A stretch of DNA of 64,000 nucleotides from Rhizomys pruinosus (GCA_009823505.1 VZQC01008856.1:1348517-1412516); one strand, 5' to 3'. Counted from the stretch's first letter, positions 44,104 to 54,778 are shown. A program made the numbers and translations. The notes: generated by a model from the sequence alone, not told the origin.

Positions 44104-45013
44104 CCAGATTTTCTAAATATTGACAACCTACACCCTCCTGCACTTAAAAAATGAGTTAGATAATATTTTGATGAGATGACACTGTAGTGTAACCAGATTA
44201 ACCCCAGGATATGGGCTCTTGTGTGTCTTTTATGAAACAGTCTCAAGTTCAGGTAGCTAAACAGAGGCAAGCACAGGCCCAGTTCTTTTCTTGACTCTTA
44301 CTTTACAGATAGAGGGAGTAAGACAGCCAAGAGAAAGATGAGAAGTCTGGAGCCCCATCTAGGTTATTAATTTTACTTTGGGTAGCTGCATTCTCAGTCT
44401 GCCTGTATTATTTCTTAATTTAAGACATTGTTTCTCTGGGAAATGTGGTTTCAGAAAGAGAGAAGTGGACTGCAGAGCCCCTGCTGAGAGTCCCCCCCCT
44501 CCCTGTAAGCTGCTCCTTCCAGAATTTCAATGTTGTTTTTCTCTACCCACCCTCCCAGTTCCAATCCTATGACTGACTGATGGGACTACTTGAGAATAAA
44601 AAATGTGTATTGAAAACTCAGGCAAAAAAAAAGGAAAGAAAACTCAGGCTATTAAAAGATTTTTTTTTTTCCTTCAGGATAGAGCCCCCCCACCAAAATG
44701 TGGCTCACAGGTGCTTTAAACCCAGTCTTGCCTTTGAGACTTGAGCTAGGGCCCAAACCTTAAAGCCCCATATCAGATTTCCTCCTTGCTTAGTTTTCAC
44801 TGCTACAGAAACATAAGCTGTGCTGCCATTCACAGTGAGCTGTTTTCCTTAGCAGAAGCTGGTAGGGGAGCTGGAGTTCTTTGTAGTATCAGTAAACTGA
44901 AAATGGAGTGGACATGTATGAATGGAGAAATGATTGAGTGTATTATGATAACAGTCACACCACAGCATATTATGGAGCTGCTAAAAAGAATAGGTGTGGT
45001 TGTCAGCTGGGGC

Positions 45014-45057
<44 letters not shown>

Positions 45058-45387
45058 ATTCCTTCACTATATGGAACAAATGAGAAAAGCAAAATGCAAA
45101 AATCATGTATAGTGGGCTCCCAGTTTTACAAAACAATAGTCAAATTATTATTTAAGTCCTTTTAAAAGTATAAATGTCTGTTTTCATGTAAATTGGGTGA
45201 GTGTGGACAGAAACACAAATGGATCTAGAGTTGCTAGAGTTGGTGGTTAGCCTGGTCTGCCCTGAGATAGAAAGAGTGGGTGGAGATGTGAAGGGAGTAG
45301 AAACAATGTTAAAGGAAGACCAAGAAAATTGGAAGCCATGAAAATGCCGATTATGCCACAAAAGAATCCCCAAACCTGGGAACATTA
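44104..45387. other. Repeat-poor DNA with a (GT)n run
   Basis: About 1.3 kb without SINEs. A GT microsatellite of about 20 units lies at 45,015-45,055. No exon is recognised. Confidence 0.55.
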
Positions 45388-45608
45388 CTTTTTTTTTTTG
45401 TGGTCTTTTCGAGACAAGGTCTCCCTGTAGCCCCAGCTGTCCTGGAATTCACTCTGTAGACCAGGCTGGCCTTGAACTCAGCACAAAGATCTGCCTGCCT
45501 CTGCCTCTCTGCCTCTCTGCCTCTCTGCCTCTCTGCCTCTCTACCTCTCTACCTCTCTGCCTCTGCCTTGAGTGCTAGGATTAAAGGCATGTGCCACCAC
45601 ACCCAGCT
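45388..45608 (-). repeat. B1 SINE with internal 8-bp expansion
   Basis: The reverse B1 has its own cctgcctctgcctc segment expanded into about nine TGCCTCTC or TACCTCTC units (45,491-45,568) before gagtgctaggattaaaggca. Confidence 0.94.
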
Positions 45609-45684
45609 TAGGTAACATTACATTTATAAAGAGAAGGTTCAATTGTGTGCTTAAATGCAATTGAAAAAAAAGAAAAAAGTTTAA

Positions 45685-45870
45685 ACTTGGTAGCTCAGAC
45701 TGTAACCCCAGCACTCGCAAGGCTGAGAGAGGCCAACCTTGCCTACATGGTGAGGTCCTATTTCAAACTAATGATCCCAGAGACTTCTTTTTTGGCATGG
45801 TATCTCACTTTTAATCCTCCTGCCTCAAACTTCAGAATGCTAGGATGATAGGTGTGTGCCACAACATATG
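45685..45870. repeat. Two old B1-like fragments, opposite orientation
   Basis: A forward fragment (45,685-45,775, ctgtaaccccagcactcgca) is followed by a reverse one (45,788-45,870, ggtgtgtgccacaacatatg). Both are heavily diverged. Confidence 0.65.
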
Positions 45871-45901
45871 GCCAAGTTCTGTGATTAAAAATAAAATTCT
45901 G

Positions 45902-46225
45902 GGACTGAGGAAATGGCTCAGCAGGTAAAAGAATTGCCACAAAAGCATGAGGACCAGAGTTTGGATCCCCAGAAACCAAAAAAAAAAGCTGGGTAACCTG
46001 GAGGCCTGCCTATAATCCTAGCAGAGGAGGCAGAGGCAGGAAATCCCTAGAGCTAGCTGACTGGCTAGACTAGCCAAAACTGAGCTCCAGGACCAGAGAG
46101 AGAGACACCCTGCTTCAAAATGTAAGGTGGAGAGAAATTGAGGAAGGTACCTGACATCAACCTTGAGTCTCCACATACATGCTCATGTGCACCTGCACAC
46201 ACATGTAAGCCCACACATGTAGGGA
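45902..46225 (+). repeat. Composite B2/B1-type SINE
   Basis: The head gggactgaggaaatggctca joins a B1-like middle (ctataatcctagcagaggag) and a CA-rich end (gcacctgcacacacatgtaa). The layout matches 39,527-39,861. Confidence 0.75.
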
Positions 46226-46305
46226 AAAAAAATACACAGATTTACTCTACATTTACTCTACATTTAATCAGAACATGCTTTTACCTCTCTTATCAGTTAA
46301 GAAAC

Positions 46306-46451
46306 TTAGCACTCGGGAGGCAGAGGCAGGCAGATCTTTGTGAGTTCAAGGCCAGCCTGGTCTACAGAGCGAGTTCCAGGATAGCTGGGAGCTAGGGCTA
46401 TAGGGAGACCCTGTCTCGAAAAGACCAAGAAAAAAAAAAAAAAAAAAAAGA
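46306..46451 (+). repeat. B1 SINE, 5'-truncated
   Basis: The B1 starts within agcactcgggaggcagaggc and ends in a 20-base A run. It has a gagctag insertion near gctggg. Confidence 0.9.
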
Positions 46452-47103
46452 AACTTAATGAATTCACGTTTATAATTTTACTAACCCTATAAGATGGTAG
46501 TTTATTAAGTATTACTTGATAATGCCAGAAAGAATGTGTGCTCATGGAAGATTTTGTCCTATGTAAGCTTTAGCTAAGATTATCTACCAGAAATTGGAAA
46601 CAAAAGCCTTAAATGGTTCTAGATTTGGGGGGGGTGCAGCCTAGACAACAGAGGAAGCCCCTTTTAGTCCAAATCAAGAACATAGGTCCCTGGCTGTCCA
46701 GAAAGCCTGCACCTAGGGTTCACAGGTGCTTGCCCTCGCTGTCAGGCAGAGTGCTATGCTGATGGCAGTGACCTGCTAGCGTCAATTAGAGGTGTACTCT
46801 TGAGAGTGTGTGCTTTACTCTGTTCATGGCTGTAATTCCAGAGCCCATACAAAGCCATTGGCCAGAAAATGTTAAATGAATCAGTACCTCTGTCCTTGAT
46901 CTGTTGCCTCCTCCAGTTAACATATATTAGTCATCAGTCATCTCCTTGGGAGGCTGGATTAATAAACATACAAGATGGTTCTGAGATTTTAGGCACTCTA
47001 GGAAAGTGAGTAATGAAAACAGCTATAAGGACACGGAAGAGTCCAGAACTAAGACGTTTCAGCAAGGAGCAAGAACAGTGGACATAGAAATAATAGGGGT
47101 TAG
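46452..47103. other. Repeat-poor non-coding DNA
   Basis: No repeat or gene is recognised. Confidence 0.5.
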
Positions 47104-47320
47104 GGGCTGGAGAGATGGCTCAGTGGCTAAGAGCACTTACTGCTCTTGCAGAGGACCTGGGTTCAATTCCCAGCACCCACATGGGGGGGTGATAGACCCC
47201 GCCTTTAATCCCAGCACTCGGGAGACAGAGGCAGGTGGATCTCTGTGAGTTCAAGGCCATCCTGATCTACATAGCGAGCTCCAGGCCAGCTAGGACTAAA
47301 GAGAGACCCTGTCTCAGATA
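47104..47320 (+). repeat. Truncated B2 fused to truncated B1
   Basis: A B2 head (47,104-47,190, through cagcacccacatggg) joins a 5'-truncated B1 (47,197-47,320, from cgcctttaatcccagc). Confidence 0.88.
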
Positions 47321-47373
47321 GATGGATGGATGGATGGATGGATGGATGGATGGATGGATGGATGGATGGATTC
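47317..47373. repeat. (GATG)n microsatellite
   Basis: About 13 GATG units start as AGATAGATG at the end of one B1 and lead into another B1. Confidence 0.96.
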
Positions 47374-47482
47374 AAGGCAGGCGGATCTTTGTGAGTTCAA
47401 GGCCAGCCTGGTCTACAGAGCGAGTTCCAGGACAGCTGGGGCTACAGGGAGACCCTGTCTCAAAAAGACCAAAAAAAAAGAT
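47374..47482 (+). repeat. B1 SINE, 5'-truncated
   Basis: The B1 starts at aaggcaggcggatctttgtg immediately after the GATG run. It ends gaccaaaaaaaaag. Confidence 0.9.
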
Positions 47483-47617
47483 GGAGTTGATAATGAAACA
47501 AGTCCATTCATGTACCCAAAGCGCCTCAGATCAGAGTCTAAGGGGAGAAACAGAATACAAGAAACAGAGAGGACCTTCCTGTGTGCAGCTAGACTGGGAG
47601 AGGAGCTTTAAAAAAAT

Positions 47618-47765
47618 TACTATTTTTTTGAGACAGGGTCTCCCTATAGCCCCAGCTGGCCTGAAACTCACTATGTAGACCAACCAGGCTGGCCTTGAAT
47701 TCACACAGATCCGCCTGCCTTTATAGACAGGGCTACAAGGAGACCCTGTCTACAAAATTACATTT
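47618..47765. repeat. Reverse B1 followed by a small inverted B1 piece
   Basis: A reverse B1 (47,618-47,722, with a duplicated accaacc) is followed by acagggctacaaggagaccc, a forward-oriented B1 3' piece. That gives an inverted-repeat end. Confidence 0.8.
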
Positions 47766-48041
47766 AAAAGGCCAAGATTTTTAAACTCCAGTTAAGGGGA
47801 GAGGTGTAAAATGCAGACAAACATAGGGAAAGAAAGACTAGCAATTAGAAACTCCAGACAGCTCCAGAAAGTTCAAAGTGACCCCATGTCCTACATGGCT
47901 CTACAGCAAACACATATTCTGAAAAAGCAGCAGAGCCAGATCTCATCCATTAGTACCGAAATGTCCAGAAATACTAACATCCCACATTACTGGACCGGAT
48001 CATTAAATGAAAAGAGAATAGTGCAGAAAGAAAGGAAGTAA
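47766..48041. other. Repeat-poor non-coding DNA
   Basis: No gene is recognised. A 76-codon frame at 47,811-48,041 has no known family signature. Confidence 0.45.
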
Positions 48042-48200
48042 TAGCCGGGCGTGGTGGCACACACCTTTAATCCTAGCACTTGCGAGGCAGAGGCAGGCGG
48101 ATCTTTGTGAGTTCAAGGCCTGCCTGGTCTACAGAGTGAGTTCCAGGACAGCTGGGGCTATAGGGAGACCCTGTCTCGAAAAGACCAAAGAAAAAAGAAA
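48042..48200 (+). repeat. B1 SINE
   Basis: The full-length forward B1 runs from agccgggcgtggtggcacac to gaccaaagaaaaaag. Confidence 0.94.
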
Positions 48201-48266
48201 CGGAGTAATGAATACACCTCATTTAGTACTTTAAGGAAGATAAATGTACAGCCATAAAGAGAAAGG

Positions 48267-48535
48267 TTTTTGTTTTGTTTTAACCTGGACTTCATTCCAT
48301 TATACAGGGTGGTTTCTGTTTCAAGACCCTCCTGCTTCAGCCTCCTAAACATTGGGATTACAGGTGCACATCACTATACCCATTTAGAGCATTTTCTCCT
48401 CCTCTTCCTCCCCCTTCCTCCTCCTGTTTTGTTTTGGTTTGGTTTGGTTTGGTTTTTTGGGGAGTGGTGACTAGGGTTTGAACACAAGGCATTACATGTG
48501 ATAGGGCAGGTGTTCCACAAGTGAGATGAGCATTT
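48267..48535. repeat. Old B1-like piece, (TCC)n, (GGTTT)n and ID-like piece
   Basis: In order: a degraded reverse B1 (48,267-48,382), a TCC-rich run (48,393-48,425), GGTTT units (48,434-48,456) and a reverse ID-like remnant (agggtttgaacacaaggcat). Confidence 0.7.
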
Positions 48536-48564
48536 TCTTAAAGATTAGATTCTATCCCAGGGGC

Positions 48565-48745
48565 TGTTGCTCCTGCAGAGGACCTGGGTTCTATTCCCAG
48601 TATCCAAATAGTGGCTAACAACTGTCTGTTACTCCAGTTCCAGGGGAACCGACATCCTCATTTGACCTCCACAGGTATTGCATGACACAGGTGCACTTAC
48701 ACCCATGCAGGCATAACACTAATGCACATACAAAATAAAATCAAG
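48565..48745 (+). repeat. B2 SINE, 5'-truncated
   Basis: The B2 begins in the head at ctgttgctcctgcagaggac and ends acatacaaaataaaatc. Confidence 0.87.
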
Positions 48746-48746
48746 G

Positions 48747-48843
48747 GGCTGGAGAGATGGCTCAGTGGTTAAGAGCTCTGACTGCTCTTGCAGAGGGCCG
48801 GGTTTCATTCCTAGCACCCACATGGAGGCTAAGAAGCATCTTA
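48747..48843 (+). repeat. B2 SINE, 3'-truncated
   Basis: A B2 head (ggctggagagatggctcagt) stops at gctaagaagcatctta, where a B1 begins. Confidence 0.88.
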
Positions 48844-49000
48844 GGTTTGGCGTGGTGGTGCACGCCTTTAATCTCAGCACTCGGGAGGCAGAGGCAGGCG
48901 GATCTCTGTGAGTTTAAGACCAGCCTGGTCTACATATTGAGCTCCAGGCCAGCTGGGACCAAAACAGAGACCCTGTCTCAAAAAAAAAAAAAAAAAAAAA
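48844..49000 (+). repeat. B1 SINE
   Basis: The forward B1 runs from ggtttggcgtggtggtgcac to an A tail of about 22. This B2 head plus B1 arrangement resembles 47,104-47,320. Confidence 0.93.
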
Positions 49001-49098
49001 ATTGAAATAAAAAAAAATACTATCCCAAGAAACTTGAGGTGTGTACTGCCTCTAAAGAGACCTCTTGACACAAGGAATATTTTCATCGTCCTCCTTTT

Positions 49099-49136
49099 TG
49101 TGCTGTGTTGTGTGTGCGTGCACATGCGCGCGCGTC
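49099..49136. repeat. Alternating purine-pyrimidine tract
   Basis: A GTGTGTGCGTGCACATGCGCGCGCG-type stretch alternates purine and pyrimidine with a GC-rich core. It has classical Z-DNA potential. Confidence 0.7.
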
Positions 49137-51255
49137 CTCCCATGAGCATGTATTGTTGTAAAAGTGAACATGTAATTAGATGTGGGTTTTTAAAATTAAC
49201 AATGAAAAAAGACATGTACAGTAAGAGTTAGAGATGGAGGTAGAAATGATTGCTGATAGCTAGGAGAAAGTAGATGAAGCATCTGGGTTGTGCTTTGTCC
49301 TGTAAGGATAAGCAGGCAGAAGGGTAAGGTCCTAGTACCTGAGCTCATTTTACTCATACAGTAAAATCCTAACTGTTGCTCAGGAGTTGCTGCTTTAATT
49401 ACTTTAGTTTAACAAAATTAACAGGATTAAGCAGAAGTTATTCTTCCTTTGATTTAATACGTCTTTCTTAGTCTCTGCCTACTTGCTTCATTACATTTCC
49501 TCTTCTGAAGATAATTTAAGGGTCTTATTGTGCTGTAGATTAAGAAAACCTGGCAGTAAATCAGGAGCAGTGTATACACCCTCAATCCTAGCAAAGGCAG
49601 GCAGATCTCTGTGAGGTCAGCCAGGGCTACATAGACCCTGAAATGGCAGTGGGCAGTCACTGTTGACCTGGTTCTCACTTTCTTCCTGGATGTGTGGCTG
49701 AAGAACACCCCTTGGCTCCCAGGGATGCCTGTATCTTAGAAGATGCAAATTAGTTAGTGTTCCTGGAAAGTATCTTAATGGTCACAAATAGTCATTTTTA
49801 AAACTTCATAAATGTGCAGACTTCCTTTAAAAGTAGCATTTGTTAACCTTGGCCAAACTGGAGTCATCTGGAAGCTGTAAATACTGCTGATGTCTGAGTC
49901 CTTTTGGCAGAGATTTTATCCAGATGGGTTCAGCCTTGGCCTTGGAAGTTTTTGAGCTTCCTGGTTAATTCTGATTGGAAGACAAAAAACTGAGGAATCA
50001 CTGTTTTGAAGGAAGAATATTCACTGATACCCTCACCCTGTCAATTTAAATTGCTTGTAATCCCAACACTCTGGAGGTGAGGCAGGTGGATCTCTAGGGT
50101 TCCAGTCCAGCCAGAACTAAATACAGGGAATAAACCACAATAAAAGGATAACTATGGAAAGCTCTGTAGATCCTTGGCTGAGGGAGAGTGCCCCTAAGCC
50201 CAGCAGCAGGAAGCACTTATTTCCCAGTCCTCTGCAGCAGGAGCATACATACACCAGACCCAAGCCATTCCCAATAGTTGCTTGCATACCCATGGGAAGG
50301 AGCCCCATGCAACCGTAGGGGATGTTGATGGCTGTTGTATGGATGAGGTATTGATGCAGCAGCCTGGAATACATGTTGTTGTTTTAGGAGGGCCAGTTTA
50401 TTGGGAGGCCCATTGGAGAAAAATGTGAGAGATAAGCCTAGTAACAGGAAGTCTGGAATGCAGATTAGTGTTGAGAGTGCCATTGGATGTGATTCTAGAC
50501 TATGCCAGAGCTATGGGCTTGCCTAGAAGGTGCCTGTTCTGAATCTAGGTCTAGAACCATCAGCTGGGGCCTCACACCCATGTGCTGACCTCACAGTGCC
50601 TCCACCTCAGATCACAGAAGGACCCACTGAAAAGGCTCTGTATGGTGCAGAACATGTGTTATTCTCCCACTGAAAGGAGAAGGGTTTGCAGGAGCTCTGT
50701 CAAGAATGCAGAACATGTGTTATTGGGAGAACATGGAGCTGTCAGACAGTAGTGACCACTGACATACCTCCCTGTATGCTTTGTATCCCAGCTCCTTACG
50801 CTACTATGACCTCCATGCTGTGTACTTTGTAGTACCTCTGTGGCAAAATAGGACTCTGTTGTAAAAGATAATCTTTTTGTCAGGCACAGAATTACAGTGT
50901 GCATGGGAATCACAGCCAGAGATCTTGATTTGGGGTGGCTAGGGTAGAACCCAGGATGTACATTTTAATAGGTTCTGACCATGACACTCTCTGACAGAAC
51001 ACTGAAAAACACTAGCTGCAGCTGGACTGATGGAGCATGTCTCCCCCCATATTGTACCCATAGCACCAATACAATGCCTGGGGTTAGTTCGATTCTCCAC
51101 AAATGTGGGCTGAAAGGATGAGGCAACTAAGCCACTGAAAAAGGCAGGGCAGCTTGCTATTATGTTGGGGGCAACCCTTCATTTCTCACATCTCTTCAGA
51201 ATGACTCCTCTATCCACATGTGATACCGTCTGGCTCAAGACTTTCTGCTGATATC
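49137..51255. other. Mostly repeat-poor DNA, about 2 kb
   Basis: Only two short B1-like remnants are seen (49,545-49,640 and about 50,047-50,125). No exon is recognised in the 2 kb upstream of the first visible Tnrc6c exon. Confidence 0.5.
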
Positions 51256-51257
51256 CC

Positions 51258-51480
51258 CACCCCAGTGTTGGGAATCACACCTGGGCCCCCCATACATGCT
51301 AGGCAAACACTCTACCCCTGTACTATAGCAACAGCACCCCCACCCTGCTCTTTCCTTTTGGGAAGCAGGGTCTCAGTAGGTTACACAGGCTGGCCTAGAA
51401 CTCATTCTGTATTCCAGTCAGGCCTCAAACTGGCAGTATTCCTGCCTCAGCCTCTCAAGTAGCTGAGACCATAGTCTGGT
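51258..51480 (-). repeat. B4-like SINE pieces
   Basis: A reverse ID-like part (51,262-51,327, tgctaggcaaacactctacc) is followed by a reverse B1-like part (51,358-51,480). Both are old. Confidence 0.65.
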
Positions 51481-51504
51481 GTCACAGTCCTGGCTGCTTT
51501 TTCT

Positions 51505-51738
51505 CTTTTTCTTTTTTTAAATTATTTTTGTTCTATGTGTATAAGTGTTTTGCCTGCATGTATATAAGTGCACCCATGTCATGCGGTGCCCGAAGAGGTC
51601 AGAAGAAGGTGCTGGATCCCCAGGAACTGGAGTTACAGGTGGTTGTTAACACACTGTGTAGGTGCTGGAACTGAGCCCAGGTCCTCTGCAAGAGGAGCCA
51701 GTACTCTTAGCCGCTGAGCCATTTCTCCAGCCCCTTTT
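51505..51738 (-). repeat. B2 SINE
   Basis: The reverse B2 ends cgctgagccatttctccagc about 65 bases upstream of the Tnrc6c exon. Confidence 0.9.
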
Positions 51739-51803
51739 CTCATTTTTTAATTGGCTTTAAAGTAGTCATCACACTAATAACCACTTGTCTTTATATTTAA
51801 AAG

Positions 51804-51903
51804 GGAGAAAGAACAAGAAACACAAGAAGAGGAACGTTTGATGGAAGAAAAGAAAAAGAAAAAGCAGGAAGAAAAGAAAAAGAAAGAAGGTGCTCAGAAA
51901 AAG
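51804..51903 (+). CDS. Tnrc6c: Tnrc6c coding exon (N-terminal Lys/Glu-rich)
   Basis: TNRC6C is a GW182 scaffold that binds Argonaute and recruits CCR4-NOT and PAN2-PAN3 deadenylases to silence microRNA targets in the cytoplasm. This 100-base exon follows ttgtctttatatttaaaag and is followed by a gtttgg donor. In frame it reads EKEQETQEEERL and then MEEKKKKKQEEKKKKEGAQ, ending KK. The part from Met (codon at 51,841) matches the TNRC6C N-terminus as I know it. TNRC6B has a related REKEQ-type start, so translation may also begin in an upstream exon. The stretch is basic and acidic, low-complexity, probably helical, and lies before the GW-repeat Argonaute-binding region, which is outside the window. 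The first base completes a split codon. The donor is weak at positions +3 to +5. Confidence 0.88.
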
Positions 51904-52261
51904 GTTTGGCTAGAGTTTGTTACTTCATTGTCCTTGTAATGGTATGTCACATACACATTATCATAGCATTACACAGCCAAGTTTTATTCTAGTACTGTTT
52001 TTAAATCAAAATGCTAAATCTATAATTAGCAAATAGCAAATTAGCAAATTTGGCTAGTGAGGTGAATGAATATAGGATGCCAACTGCAGCATGTCTTTCC
52101 TAAAGAGCAAGAAGCACTGTAGCAGTATTTCCAGAGACTTGTGTAGTTGTTGGTGAGGAAAGATGTTCATACCATGAAAGTGAACTGTGTTTAGCCCAGG
52201 GCAGCTCTGGCTAAGACATCAGGCATAGGCCACAAAACTGATCTGATTAGAAAAGCTAGAA

Positions 52262-52408
52262 GTTCCCAGGCATGGTGGCACACACCTTTGATTCCAGCAC
52301 TGGAGAGGCAGAGACAGGCTGATCTCTTGATTTCCAGGCCAGCCTGGTCTACATAGAGAGTTCCAGAGCAGTCACAGCCATAGAGTGAAACCCTGTCTCC
52401 AGAAATGG
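52262..52408 (+). repeat. B1 SINE, older
   Basis: The forward B1 runs from cccaggcatggtggcacaca to gtctccagaaatggggg. It ends gtctacatagagagttccag rather than the young ggggctacaggg form. Confidence 0.88.
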
Positions 52409-52413
52409 GGGTT

Positions 52414-52600
52414 GGGTTGGAGAGATGACTCAACAGTTAAGAATACTGGCTGCTCTTATAGAAGACCCTGGTTTAGTTCCCAGCACCCACATGATGGCTA
52501 AGCAACCATCTGTGACTCCAGTTCCTGGGGATCCAACACAGGTATTGCAGACATGTGGCGCACTTCATACATTCAGGCAAAACACTCATTAAAAAAAAAT
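52414..52600 (+). repeat. B2 SINE, older subfamily
   Basis: The forward B2 runs from ggttggagagatgactcaac to cactcattaaaaaaaaatg, with a deletion after ggatccaacacagg. Confidence 0.87.
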
Positions 52601-52608
52601 GTTTTCTT

Positions 52609-52775
52609 GGCTGGGCGTGGTGGCGCACGCCTTCAGTCCCAGCACTTGGGAGGCAGAGGCAGGCGGGTCTATGTGAGTTCAAGGCCAGCCTGGTCTACAG
52701 AGTGATTTCCAGGCCAGCTGGGGCTACAGGGAGACCCTGCCTCAAAAAGAAAACAAAAAACAAAAACAAACTTCT
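52609..52775 (+). repeat. B1 SINE
   Basis: The forward B1 runs from ggctgggcgtggtggcgcac to an AAAAC-rich tail. Confidence 0.94.
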
Positions 52776-52859
52776 TAAAGAGTAAGCTAGAAATAATTTT
52801 TTTGTGATTTAGGTAAAAGCATTCTTTTTTTAATATCTTATTTTTATTTTTTATTTATT

Positions 52860-53017
52860 TAAATTTATTTTTTGGTCTTTTTGAGACGGTCTCCCTGCAG
52901 CCCCAGTTGTCCTGGAACTCCCTATGTAGACCAAGCTGGCCTTGAACTCACAGAGATCCACCTGCGTCTCCCTCCCGAGTGCTGGGATTAAAGGTGTGCA
53001 CCACCATGCCCAGCAAT
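52860..53017 (-). repeat. B1 SINE
   Basis: The reverse B1 lies behind a TTTATTT-rich stretch and ends gcaccaccatgcccagc. Confidence 0.93.
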
Positions 53018-53019
53018 AT

Positions 53020-53243
53020 CTTATTTTTATTTTATGTGTATGAGTGTATTGCTTGCTTACATGTAAGTAGGTTAGTGTGGCCATGTTGTGCAATGCCTTC
53101 AGAAGCCAGAAGAGGGCATTTGGATCTCCTGGAACTGGAGTTACAGAAGGTTGTTAGCTGCCATATGGGTGCTGGGAATTGAACCTGAGTTGTCTGCAAG
53201 AGCAGCCAGTATTCTTAACTGCTGAGCCATCTCTCCAGCCCTG
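53020..53243 (-). repeat. B2 SINE, older subfamily
   Basis: The reverse B2 ends ctgctgagccatctctccag. Flanking aatatcttatttttat copies lie at about 52,832 and 53,016. Confidence 0.9.
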
Positions 53244-53301
53244 GGAACTTTTTGTTTTTCACATTTCTAAATATTTGTATTTAGAAATTGTATTTATACA
53301 G

Positions 53302-53513
53302 GAGGCTGGAGAGATTGCTTAGTGGTTATGAGGGCTGACTCCTCTTGCAGATGACCTTTGTTTGATTTGAAACACCCACGTGGCAGCTAACAACTGTCCA
53401 TACTTCTAGTTCCAGGGGATCCAATTGCCTTCTTCTGCCCTCTGCAGGCATTGCAGGACACGGGTACACTTACATGCAGTCAGTGCACTCATAAACATAA
53501 AATAAATAAATAA
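53302..53513 (+). repeat. B2 SINE, older subfamily
   Basis: The forward B2 runs from ggaggctggagagattgctt to aaaataaataaataa. Confidence 0.9.
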
Positions 53514-53766
53514 TTCTATAAGTCTTTATAGTCATTCTTGAATTTTATTGCATGTAAAGGAAGCAAGTGACACCATCTATATTTGCTTCTGCATACTTTG
53601 GTGCACTTGTGGTTTCAGCTGTGTGCTCTTTAGAGTGTGGTAAGATCGGGAGCTCAGATAGCTTCCGTAAGTTTAACATTGACATAAAACCAACAAAATA
53701 TAGACAAATACATATTTTTCACAAGAAATTAATTGAGACAAAGTCTTGCTTTTAAAATTTCAAGAA

Positions 53767-53920
53767 TTAGCCAGGTATGGTGGTGCATGCCTTTGATCCC
53801 AGCACTTGGGAAGCAGAGGAAGGCAGATCCTTGTGAGTTCAAGGCTAGCCTGGTCTACATAGTGAGTTTCCAGACACCTGAGGCTACAGGGAAACCCTGT
53901 CTGAAAAAAAGACAAAAAAA
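53767..53920 (+). repeat. B1 SINE with target-site duplication
   Basis: The forward B1 is flanked by tcaagaatta at 53,759 and about 53,922. Its noisy counterpart lies at about 57,470-57,645. Confidence 0.93.
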
Positions 53921-54012
53921 ATTCAAGAATTAAATGCCTCCTTATAAACACATCAGTGTGTACAGTTGTACATGATTACTCCTAAAGTTTCTGATTTTCT
54001 TTTTTCTTTCAG

Positions 54013-54034
54013 GCTGCTGATCAAAAAACCAAAG
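54013..54034 (+). CDS. Tnrc6c: Tnrc6c 22-nt micro-exon
   Basis: The acceptor tttctttcag and donor gtatgc enclose gctgctgatcaaaaaaccaa plus ag. Joined in frame after the previous exon it gives AADQKTK and one base of the next codon. This continues the TNRC6C N-terminus, which I recall as AQKKAADQKTKVPE. The exon leaves phase 1, so its omission or duplication would shift the frame. The next exon lies beyond the window or is not recognisable. Confidence 0.87.
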
Positions 54035-54257
54035 GTATGCTGTTGGGTTTTTTTTCCATATTTTTGAAGGGGGGAGTACCAAACTTTATGATGACGGTGG
54101 CTTTTTAAAAAATTGATGCTTAAAAACAATATCGGCCTGTCTTTGGGTCTACTTTTTCATTACGCATTGTGAAACTTTATGACTGGTTTTATATATGCAT
54201 CTTATTGGCATTGGGTTAATCTAAAGCTGCCTGGAAAACATTATCTTTAAAAAAAAA

Positions 54258-54482
54258 GGGGGGGGGACTGGAGAGATGGCCTAGCCATTAAGAGCACCGA
54301 CTGCTCTTGCAGAGGACCCGGGTTCGATCCCCAGCATCCACTTGGCTGAGAACCATCTTTAACTCCAGTTCCAGGGGAATCCGATGCCCTCTTCTGACCT
54401 CTGCAGCATTGCACGACACGGGTGCACAAACCTATGTGCAGACAGTACACTCATACACATAAATAAAATAAAATTAAAAAAA
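54258..54482 (+). repeat. B2 SINE, single-17-mer subfamily
   Basis: The forward B2 starts after a G run (gggggggactggagagatgg) and ends aaataaaataaaattaaaaa. A degraded copy is at 58,157-58,384. Confidence 0.92.
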
Positions 54483-54507
54483 GACATCTTAGCTTTCTAA
54501 ATAATAC

Positions 54508-54671
54508 TTTTTTTTTTTGGTCTTTTTGAGACAGGGTCTCCCTTTAGGCCCAGTTGGCCTGGAGCTCTCTATGTAGATCAGGCTGGCCTTGAACTCAGAG
54601 AGATCAGAGATCTGCCTGCCTCTGCCTCGCTAGGATTAAAGGATTAAAGGTGCGTGCCACCGTGCCTGGCT
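54508..54671 (-). repeat. B1 SINE
   Basis: The reverse B1 has small duplications, gagagatcagagatc and aggattaaaggattaaagg. The same duplications recur in the noisy copy near 58,500, showing that it is the same locus. Confidence 0.92.
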
Positions 54672-54775
54672 CTAAACAATACTTTTAAGTCTCCTTTTGC
54701 TTTAATTCCCACCAAATAAGGGCTGAATTCAGGAATGTGATTTATTTGGAGTAAGAGCACTCAAAGATGGCTGAA

Positions 54776-54778
54776 TAT

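Larger units (their letters stand above)
51904..54012 (+). other. Tnrc6c: Tnrc6c intron between the two visible exons
   Basis: The intron is bounded by AAAAAG|gtttgg and ttctttcag|GCTGCT and is phase 0. It is filled with B1 and B2 elements, listed separately. Residual unique parts at 51,904-52,260 and 53,515-53,766 hold nothing recognisable. Confidence 0.8.

Noticed and set aside
50340..50352. Possible upstream Tnrc6c exon end (ggatgag|gtatt)
   Set aside because: An ATGAG before a GT would fit the split codon, but no acceptor or conserved coding sequence precedes it; likely chance.
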